A program made the position numbers and the translations under genes. Below, one piece after another: positions 56,801-64,000 of a stretch of 64,000 bases of DNA. This DNA comes from Leishmania infantum JPCM5 (taxonomy: Eukaryota; Euglenozoa; Kinetoplastea; Trypanosomatida; Trypanosomatidae), in NCBI RefSeq assembly GCF_000002875.2, contig NC_009417.2, positions 1,283,929-1,347,928 of the forward strand. The letters are read 5' to 3'. Numbering within the stretch: position 1 is the first letter of the stretch; the number at the start of each line of letters is the position of its first letter. The notes under the pieces are model-generated. The model searched no databases and was not told where the DNA came from. It saw only the letters and a list, made by a program, of their open reading frames with translations.

Positions 56801-57190
56801 TCGCACACCCGCAACGAGTACGCGACGGTGTTCCACCTGGTCCTCGGTGGTCCAAGCTGCACCTGCTTCATGCTGAACATCGCCGACGACGACAAAGTCC
56901 GAAAGGCGGGTGAGACAGAGGAGTCGGTGCAGGAGAGGATTAAGCGTGTGCTAGGGTTGCTGCAGAAAATGTCCGCGCTGCCGAACTACGACTTGCGCAG
57001 CGGTTCTGTGAAGCGCTTCATCAAGTACGTTGAGCTGTCCCACAAAAACGCGCAGGCGCGGCTGGAGAAGGAAGAGGATGATGTGCAGCGCCGCAAGGTA
57101 GAGCGCTACCTCCGCGAACAGGAGCGACTGCTGCAGGACGCCTACCGCCTGCTGCAGGAGTGGAACATCAACTGCGGCGGTGAGCTCTAA
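53852..57190 (+). CDS. PK8: pseudokinesin-domain protein with long charged coiled coil
   Basis: 1112 residues from ATG 53852 (MYQQQQAAAF), the first ATG after a good acceptor. Residues 1-80 are Gly/Tyr/Ala-rich, with SSMYGTRSMYA recalling the MYG tracts. Residues 150-440 are disordered and charged. Residues 449-578 are an Arg/Glu/Gln-rich single helix or coiled coil (repeats of the EEAQRQREEE type). Residues 580-750 are again disordered. The motor-like domain spans about 755-1050: GYNAAVLAVDAPNTAGRF (816-833), KVKDLL, NPSPIYGP, SSLVVATSGDD at the switch II position and TVFHLVLGGPSCT, whose GG pair is near residue 999. LRSGSVKRF (about 1049-1057) replaces the neck linker and is followed by a final coiled coil. 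No GK[ST] or DLAGSE is present. GYN plus KVKDLL make this, with the second domain of PK1, one of the clearest members at the N-terminal half of the fold. Confidence 0.9.
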   Translation: MYQQQQAAAFSGDGATKLSGPGVGAGWGAGPINSSFGAGAYCRGYGAGGYSGAAAFDGERMHDAGHSSMYGTRSMYAQPDARDVMGDTNEEIIVTKIFSSRRDLDRLASAQDFSRRFDSNWGSYRFAGADGFGGSLYGANSAAGGSLMNLSGKPGASSITDRGTGAAGMGPDGNDGRSAHEKMPASGEKVAATKEAADERVDASRNARRSGLAETDASKASGKSTPSTVKPSSAADQNGEAHDAPMQSSTEASDTTNKSKGVSGGAPDKGPKTSTQQATEPKPTPTGASDRCMSALETAKGRAGKASETMNTQETKPLTTESIDDIPLLADDVRPKPKPAAPNAPTPQTAPVELPAKEEPQQTSATTKTPASKLSEPPNEATETAHAVDSSSTTNATRGSTANGEGRPARPRSRQAARSVSRLTSMSVVEFPVAEEVNDEMVDGGLHDSEKEAALRAEQRREREEAARAARDERQRQQQLMEEAQRQREEEAQRRRQKKEDEARQRKEMLTKMDGERKRERDAALAARERQREEEKRRFEDMKRLEEAKEAARAAALIAERQRKLEAEKTEAEEKTARSASRQRSRRPTSRPASRLRGAIPEQPPDVTAGQIKDTLADEALGKSAHPDNENHHSHAAQAPRVAQADRKTEPVAEVRHTSKSPAGVRCASSTPAEVRAERAARSQRSQSPLPQQKQPASAEGVMSGPPSHSAAPVLPNSNPTPQSQVPNNSHRSQSKEDKSASSAGKSSTSRPANMVKTLVLVEELRDSNHALAMKDNSISYKGQTIEVTEVKTRPEDNFNYHSSVVHDVSEAVCSGYNAAVLAVDAPNTAGRFDSPVWSILNRIVRTLLHENSNKAGQLRADFQLTCAMGYLYKDKVKDLLTSAEPEASFTKIGVNPSPIYGPRLTNLTYDAVTDPSAFEDVLTTTLSRASEDATIQSLTEGVLAAFVLIMQTRETDGKPDIYLSSLVVATSGDDTFPYQSAISHTRNEYATVFHLVLGGPSCTCFMLNIADDDKVRKAGETEESVQERIKRVLGLLQKMSALPNYDLRSGSVKRFIKYVELSHKNAQARLEKEEDDVQRRKVERYLREQERLLQDAYRLLQEWNINCGGEL

Positions 57191-60117
57191 TCGAGATCGC
57201 ACCGCCGGCAGACGTGAGAGTGAGCCACGCTTCTCTATCGCTGCCGTTGATTTCGACAGCCATCTCTCACCCTGTGTGCGCGTGTGCCGTCTTGATGATT
57301 CCTCCGTTGCTTCTGGACTCTCGTTCTCTATATACATGTGTATATGCATGTATGTATGTGCACGGCGAAATGCATTAGCGAGTGCTAAGCTGCCTGTCTG
57401 CGGCGTGTGTGTGTGTGTACCGCCGCTTCCACAGTCCTCAGTCCCCTCCCCTCACATTTTCCCATCGCACCTGCGTCGAGCTCTTCCTGGCGGCACTTTA
57501 GGGGGTTTTCCCCATTTTGGTTATTATGCTTTTGCTTGTGTTTTTCTCCGTGTTTGCCATGCTGTCGTGCGCCTGCGTGTGCCTGTATGCACGGTTCACA
57601 TTATCCTTGCCGTGCTCTGTGGGGTGTCGTTCTCTCCCAGAGTGCCACAGGCTTTCTCCCACCTCGCTGCGCAAGCCGCACTTGTTTACTGGCGACACGA
57701 GACCTCTTCCCTCTCTCGGCCTCCCCGCCTGCATCATCGTTTCTGCTTCTTCTTGCTTCATTGTCTCCTTTACTGTGTGTGTGTGTGTTGATTTCGCTGA
57801 TGCATCTCTCATTCTCTTTGCGTATGCTGTCTGCATGCACGCATGCATATGTTTAAGGAGGGGGAGCGGCTCCTCTCTCACTCATGTGCCTATTCTCTCT
57901 TTTCTTTTTTTTTCTCTGTCGTGCTTGTTTGCAGTGTCGTTCCGCACAGCTGTCACCTCTAGCCCCCACACTCTGTCTTGCGCGCAATCGACACCGCTGG
58001 CGGGCTCCATTCAGTGCTTCTCGTAGTGTGTGCATAGACGCCTACGTGTGCGTGTGCGTGGATGGACGTGTAGGTTTTGAGAAGGCGGATTGTGAGTGTA
58101 TCCAGACGTGGACGAGCGTGAAGGACTTTCTTGTGCGTGTGTGTGCGGCGGCTGTTTCTCCTGTTAGCCTTTGCCTGTGGTTTCTTCTGTCTTTTTTTTT
58201 TATTATTAGTCGGACGCATTGCCACGTGCGTGTCTTCATACGCGCACCATCTCATGCCTCGTGGTGAGCGCGCGCCTCTCCCTCGGGCACTTTCTCACTT
58301 GCACGCGGGCACACATATGTAGACGCGCACGCACATCATTCCTCGTTTCGTATCCGTTCTTTTGCTTGTTTCGTTGTACATAATTTTGTTTGTGCCCTCC
58401 GCATCTCCCCCTCGCCGTTTTGTTTTTGGCCACTTTTTTTTTCGCTCTGGCTTTTTTTCAGTCCCGGTGCCCACTTTTTGCCTCCTTTGCTGAGCTCACG
58501 CATATGTCTGTGTGCGTGTGTTTATGTGTCTGCGTGGCGAGGGGGCTGTCAACGGGGCTAACCCTCGTGTGTGCGTTTTCTTTCGGCTCTCTTGCTTCCC
58601 GTTCGGGCTCTTTGAGCACGTCGTTACGAACGACGTTCTCAGCCGTCGATGCGCGCTGCATTCGTTGCGATGTTTGGTCAGATGACGGGACGGTGGGAAA
58701 GGGCGCAGCGGGACACACGATGCCGTTTCTGGAATTGTGCTGCGAGCCCCTCGTTTTTGTTTGCTGTCGTACACGTGTCGTCTCTACTCGCTTTGCGCTT
58801 CCACTTTCCGCCCTCCTGAAACGGCCTCCCCCCCCCCGCGACTCTTCCATTCCGCGTTGCTCACGCCCGCCTCCCCCGCTCACCCCATGTATGATCATCT
58901 TTGCGTTCTCCTTCCTTTTGCTTTTTTTTTGTACAGCTGTCTTTGCCGACTCGCTGCTCCTCACCTCTTGGCGACGGCGTTGGTGCCTCTTTGCATCTTT
59001 TTTTTTTTTCATCTCTTTTTACGGTTCACCGTCACCTTCTCTCCGATCTACCCCTACATCTTCTGTCAATCTTGTTCTAGAGTCGTCCAAGACCGACGCA
59101 CCGCTCAACCCACATGCACGCGTTACCACGGGCACGCCAGCGCACAGGCGAACATGCGCACACACGTAATCAGCCCCCCGACCCCCCCCTCGCACATACA
59201 CACTGAGACACATCGGCAGCATAAATCACTCCGTGAACATTTTTTTTGTGGGGGCGCTCGAGTCGTCAGCATTTGTTCATGTTTTTTTTTTTTCGTGTGG
59301 TTATCATTGGCTGTTCCGCCGTCTCCTCTCTCTCATTCTTGTTCAATGCGTGTGCGCCGGTGATGTGCCTAATGCTCGCGTAACGCGTTTTCAGCTCTCC
59401 CTGTTTGCATGTCCGACGACATGGGAGCTGATGTGGTGTGTACGTGATGTTTGCTTTGCACGTTCTTTTCCTTTGAATGATTTTTTCTTTTGTTTTTTTC
59501 GCCGCTCTCTTCTGTCTTGTTTCGTCGCTGTCTGTGTGCATGCCCGTGTGTTTCTTTTCTGTGAGTGTATGTGTGCGGCGGTTATCCTGGTCTCGTGTGA
59601 CAGCGTGCGCACATTTCCTGTGGTGAGTCTCTCTTATTTGTGGTTGCGGCTTCTCTCCTCGCCCTTTCTTCTTTTATTTTTTTTTCTTGGCCAGCCGAAG
59701 TGGTGGCGCTGTCGTTAGTTTTTACTTTCGCGCTTCACTGTTCATCGTCTCTCTCTGTGTGCCGGGGTGTGTGTCTGTGCGTGTGTGTGGCTGTCTTCGC
59801 TTCTTGTTGACCGGGATGAATATCTCATGTGCGTACTAATCAATGGCCTCCTCGACTCAGAGACGAAAGACAAGGGCCGCTTTCCTTTCCTCTTTGCAGC
59901 GTGTGTCCATTCTCTGCCATACACTGTGGCGTCCACTGCACTCTATCCTCCTCCCCCGGCTTGCCCCACAGGCCGCACCAGCGTGGTGAAAAGCATGCCG
60001 TTGACACACGCGTTAGGGCAATATCAGATCGGTGAGCTGAGCAGAGCCTCTGCCTCGAACTCTATCTACCCATGCCTGCTTTGCAGATCGCCTCGCAGCC
60101 GCTCCAGCCATGCTGGG

Positions 60118-60332
60118 TTGCCACGTGGTGCGTCTCCCTCGTGGTGGCGCTCAGGCCCCCCAGCCACCAGCCGGGCCGTGTGAGACACGGTCGAGTGACA
60201 CTAACACTCTGCGTAATCGCATGGATGGCACAAGCGTGTTCACTGTCGCGAGGTCGCTCCGATGCCACGCCATCCAGAACCCGAGCGCCGACATCAGTAG
60301 CGATACATCGCTCTGACCTCCCCCCTACGTGG
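60118..60332 (-). mobile_element. Degenerate retroposon-like (SIDER-like) element, reverse copy
   Basis: The reverse complement aligns to 41093-41302 with conserved blocks in order (ACGTAGG, TCAGAGCGATGTA, GCTACTGAT, CTCACACGGCCC, CTGGTGG, ACGAGGGAGA, CACCAC). The surrounding GC-rich block (about 59950-60440) may be part of the same element, but homology outside the stated limits is too weak to claim by eye. Confidence 0.6.
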
Positions 60333-62650
60333 TAGGTGATTGGCCGCGTCACCGCCAGAAGTGGCAAGGCATTGACAGGGATAGGAGGGCTGCTCGGCTT
60401 CCGCCCACCGTGCTGTGTGGCGGCCCCCTTGAGATACCGCGCGCTGAGGTGTCCCTCGTCATGAGGGGAAACGGCAAAGCTGCGGAAAAGAAAAGGGGCA
60501 ATACGCAGACAAGCACAGGATCATGCGAAGGCACGAGTGCTTTTCACATCCATATGTGGCTTTTTGTTCTGCTTTTTTTTTCATTCCTCCCCATATCATC
60601 TTGCGTCTGCGACTCTTTGTGTATCCGCTTGCGTCTCTGTGTGCGTATGTATGTGCTGCTGTGTGCGCTCCTTTTCTTTCTTGTTCGTGAGTTATTGCTC
60701 TCTTTCTTTTCCTCTGTAGTTCTCCGGTGCTCTAGCCCTCTCTCTCCCTTCCTGTCCGCCCCCTCGCGTCTCCGATGAACATGAACTCATGTTATTTGTG
60801 GGTGTGGTGGTGTTATCTCTGCATTCATGCCAAACTAACATAAATGACACACGCGCGCACACGTACGCGCACAGAAGAGGTCGGTGTGCTCCGCGTATCG
60901 TGTGGCACCGGGCTTTTTTTTGTAGTTTCTGCGCCTCCAGTGGCGTATGCGCGCTGCTTGATGGTCGAGAACACCCTGGGCGAGAGTCCGGTGCCGCTTG
61001 TCGGCGGCAGCAGCTGTCGTGTGCACAAGCGTGAGCTGCGAGGATCGATGAGGCCTTCGTTGGCGCGGTGTTCAAAACCATTCGCCAGCGCGGGAGGGTG
61101 GGTGAGCAGGGACTGACGTGATGAAGGAGGAGAAAACTAGCTTTTCGCTGACTTTTCTTCATCCAGCTATGTCAGGGATCACGCGTCGACATACGGGCCC
61201 GCATCCTCGGCGCCTCCTTGCGCTATGAGTCGGCTACGCTGGCGCTCAATACTCTACGTCTCTCCTAATTTCTCTCTCGGTCGGGCGCCCGTCTTGCCCG
61301 CTTCTTTTATTCGTACATCTTTGGGCCTGTGCACTCACTAGCGCTCTCTTGCTCGTAGCATTTCAACCTACACGCAAGTTTTGCGCGCACAAACGCTTGC
61401 AGAGAACTCTAAAAAAAACGCAAAAAAAAGGGTCGAAGACGTCGAAAGGGCAACTGTGTACAACGCAGGTATCACACATACCCCCCCCCTGCAGTTACCA
61501 GCTCCCTTTGAGCCAAGCGTGTCGTAGATACTGTATCTGGGCGCGCAAGCCGAATTAAGGGCAGGGGACCACACACACACAAAACCTCTGCACCGCACGG
61601 GGGAGAACTTGAAGCCGCTAAGGGGTGTCTCACGCAAAGGCGCACACACGCAAACGCATCTCCCTGCCGATTAGCCTTCTTTCCCTGCACTGCCCTTCCC
61701 TTGTCCCGCGTCTCTCTTTTCCCTTCGCCTACTCCCTTTCGACTTCGCTTCACAGTGTTGTGCTAACTCTAACTCTCGTGGGGATTTTCATCGCTTCCGC
61801 TCTCTTCATCTTCTCCGAAGCAAGAGAGTCAACACGCGTAGAGCGTGGTGTGTGCTCACACGTGCATCACTGACGCAATTTGGTAGTCGGTGCTTTTCGA
61901 TTACTACTGCCGAGAGAAGCGAATGTACTGCTGATAGGGGAAACTCACGTACCCCATCTAGGTGGATTCACCACACATCTCGTATTCTACGCCCCGTGAG
62001 CTCTTCTTCGCTGTGCATACACTGGCGCGCCGTGCCTCGCGCAAGCCCTTGCATTCACTGTGTCTGCGTGGAGCGCTTGTGCGCAAGACGGCCGCCTCTG
62101 GAACCTTGGGTATTACTCTCTGCCAGCGCAAATCCTTGGTGCCTCTCCACTGTTGTGCTTGCGTGTTCTTGTCGCTCGGCTGTGCTCCCACGCAGTGGTG
62201 CTCACGCTCCCCCTCTTCTTCTTTTTTTTTTCGGTTGTTTCTGTTTTGCTTTTACCATCTCCTCCTCTCTCTTCATCACCTTCTTTCTCATTCTGCATGT
62301 CGTCTGCACCCCCTCCCTCCGCATTCAAACGTTGACGTGTCTGCGGCCGCATCTGTCCGTGTGCCTGGAGTGTCGTGCGTTTTGCTTGTTTTTCTCCCCT
62401 TCCGCCTGCAGCCTCCCTCCCCCCACCACTTCTTTTTCGCCCGTGCGTGTCTGCGTGCTCCTTGCTTTTAGCCTCCCGTTTTCTCATACGGTGCTCGCGC
62501 ATACGTACGGAAGTACACATACATCTATACATCTATGTCTATATAGAGCTATATTATTCTTTTTGGATCTGTCTTTTGCGTGAGGCGTTCTCTGCGCCGA
62601 TTGGCCCATCCCGATCCCCTCTGCTGTTCTACAGTGGGCTTTTGCGCCAA

Positions 62651-62682
62651 CTCACCCCGTCCCTTTCTCTGTGTACTTTCAG
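62651..62682 (+). promoter_or_regulatory. Candidate trans-splice acceptor for G9
   Basis: A pyrimidine tract ends in ACTTTCAG, with AG at 62681-62682. The first ATG after it is 62751. A stronger poly-T tract follows at about 62700-62715; the next AG after it (62766-62767) would instead favour ATG 62808. Confidence 0.35.
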
Positions 62683-62750
62683 GTCGTCTAGTGCTATTCC
62701 TTCTTGTTTTTTTTTCTGTGTGGTGTTCTTTGGTCCCTTCTTTCCTGCAT

Positions 62751-64000
62751 ATGATATCTGTGGCAAGCAACCTGTATCGAGCAAGTGGGCTGTGCGGTTC
62801 CGTTGCGATGGAGACTAGTCTTCCAGAGGCGATCAGACTGGGAACGCCCAAAGAGCTCACTGCCTCCGTTCTCATCGAGCGTGGCAAAACCAGGGAGCAC
62901 AGGATCAACGCAGTGATGGAAAGGGGCGGCGCGGGCAGCGCACAGAACGCATCGCAGCTGTTGAAAAAGGAAGCGCGCAATGCATGGCGCACGCAGGACA
63001 CCTTCGTGGACTTCGACACAGACAACAGTGACTCCGATGCCCAGTCAGGTGAGGAGACGGACCCCATCGGTGCCTGTATGGGCGATGGCAGTGCTTCGTC
63101 TGGCTCGTACTACGCTTCTTTCTACGCCTCCAAAGGTGATGACTCGGACACCACCTTGGACGGCACGCCGTCGCCGTCGTATGGGGAGTATGAGGAGAGT
63201 AACGAAGAGGTCGACGAAGCCGAGGAGGGCGAGGGGATTGCCGGCAACGAGGCGTCGCGCATCAGCGGCAACAGCTTCTCCAGCACAGACCCTGGGAGGA
63301 ATCTCAGCGTCATGTTTGACGTTAGCCGCAATAGCGTCTTTCCAGAGCAGCGAAGTAGCGTTAAGGGCTCCCCTGTGAGTGCGCTGCCGCCGGTCATGAT
63401 TTCCGGCGCGCCAAGCTCGCACAGAGCGCACGTCGCCTTGCTCGTGACTGGCCTCTCTGACACGCCGCGGCGCGCCCACGGCAGCGCTGCCTCGATGATG
63501 CCGCCGTACACCACGACGACGGCGTTGAACCCGAAGATGAGCGTATCTTTGGTGTTATCTCCCTCCGGCACGCTCAGCAACGGGACGTCCGCACCACCCG
63601 CAGATCCGCCGGCGGACTTGAGCAAACACGAGAGCGGCAACGCTGGCACCAGGCACCCACAGTCATCGGAGCAGAACAATTCAATGATGCTCTCGCAGAT
63701 GTATTTCTCCTTCGGCTCCGAAGCACATCAAGCGGAAGCGCGGTCGCCTCTCTGCAACGATCATGGCTGCGACAGAAGTAATCACGAACTTCCTACATTG
63801 GCTTGGGGTGACGAGAAGAGGCGCCGGAAGGTAAGCATGATGCAGATGGAGGCGATGCTGCCACTTCACGGGCATGCGAACCGCGTCAGCCACAACGAGG
63901 ACTCCGTTGTCGGCAGCATCTCTGGCTTTTGGCCTAGCAATGACGAAAAGAGTGAGGATAACATGTCGACACGGCCGTTGATGAGCAAGATGGATAGCAC
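62751..64000 (+). CDS. G9: Ser/acidic-rich N-terminal region of a large protein (3' partial)
   Basis: The frame is open from ATG 62751 (MISVASNLYR) to the end of the window with no stop, giving at least 416 residues. ATG 62808 (METSLPEAIR) in the same frame is a plausible alternative start. The visible part is rich in Ser, Gly, Asn and acidic residues: DFDTDNSDSD follows a short helix-like LLKKEARNAW, and a Glu/Asp-rich tract follows SPSYGEYEE. No motor-like domain, transmembrane segment or known motif is seen. PK4, PK7 and PK8 also begin with hundreds of disordered residues before their C-terminal domain, so G9 may be another family member whose domain lies beyond base 64000. That is inference from position and style only. 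Confidence 0.75.
   Translation, partial: MISVASNLYRASGLCGSVAMETSLPEAIRLGTPKELTASVLIERGKTREHRINAVMERGGAGSAQNASQLLKKEARNAWRTQDTFVDFDTDNSDSDAQSGEETDPIGACMGDGSASSGSYYASFYASKGDDSDTTLDGTPSPSYGEYEESNEEVDEAEEGEGIAGNEASRISGNSFSSTDPGRNLSVMFDVSRNSVFPEQRSSVKGSPVSALPPVMISGAPSSHRAHVALLVTGLSDTPRRAHGSAASMMPPYTTTTALNPKMSVSLVLSPSGTLSNGTSAPPADPPADLSKHESGNAGTRHPQSSEQNNSMMLSQMYFSFGSEAHQAEARSPLCNDHGCDRSNHELPTLAWGDEKRRRKVSMMQMEAMLPLHGHANRVSHNEDSVVGSISGFWPSNDEKSEDNMSTRPLMSKMDS

Larger units (their letters stand above)
57191..62750. other. Intergenic spacer PK8-G9 (5.6 kb)
   Basis: The spacer is T-rich with TG microsatellites until about 59900. A GC-rich block from about 59950 to 60440 contains the reverse-oriented degenerate element, and a second balanced patch lies at about 60930-61130. 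T-rich DNA then leads to the G9 leader. No coding-like frame and no RNA gene were recognised. Confidence 0.55.

Overview
The window looks like a piece of a trypanosomatid chromosome, most probably Leishmania or a close relative. All convincing genes are on the + strand and none has an intron. Coding regions are GC-rich, with G or C favoured at third positions. They are separated by long T-rich, TG/CA-microsatellite-rich spacers, and pyrimidine tracts followed by AG lie upstream of the ATGs, as expected for trans-splicing of a polycistronic transcript. No tRNA, rRNA, CRISPR array or bacterial-type signal was seen. The window appears to be the interior of one directional gene cluster.

Nine CDSs are supported. 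Labels PK1 to PK8 and G6, G9 are mine. PK1 (1-2085) is cut at its 5' end by the window and G9 (62751-64000) at its 3' end. PK1, PK2 (5342-7714), PK3 (14503-16872), PK4 (22611-27344), PK5 (28573-32247), PK7 (44624-47785) and PK8 (53852-57190) share one C-terminal domain of about 270-500 residues. Compared motif by motif it follows the plan of a kinesin motor: GYN/GHN at the P-loop position, a KVKDLL-type segment, a SSPVYGP segment, a buried strand in place of DLAGSE, and a final helix and strand of the form LLCDALGGRTRTMA or LLGTAIGGPC. The GQTGSGKT loop, SSRSH and DLAGSE are all lost. I infer a tandemly expanded family of nucleotide-binding-dead kinesin-like proteins ('pseudokinesins'). PK1 and PK5 carry two such domains. 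PK2, PK3 and PK5 have N-terminal tracts of SMYGMGG-type repeats. PK4, PK7 and PK8 have long disordered N-termini, with coiled coils in PK7 and PK8. G6 (38817-39800) has the MYG/Gln-rich low-complexity style but no motor-like domain.

Layout: PK1, 3.3 kb spacer, PK2, 6.8 kb spacer with repeat copy 1 (10664-11445), PK3, 5.7 kb spacer, PK4, 1.2 kb spacer, PK5, 6.6 kb spacer, G6, 4.8 kb spacer with repeat copy 2 (41315-42547), PK7, 6.1 kb spacer with repeat copy 3 (50566-51798), PK8, 5.6 kb spacer with a reverse-oriented degenerate element (60118-60332), G9. Copies 2 and 3 are nearly identical 1.23 kb direct repeats flanking PK7. The 60.1 kb element is the reverse complement of a divergent relative at 41093-41302 and resembles a degenerate retroposon (SIDER-like).

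Co-transcription and shared architecture suggest that the proteins could form hetero-oligomeric structural or regulatory assemblies, for instance on cytoskeletal microtubules. That is inference. The domain assignment itself needs a profile search or structure prediction.
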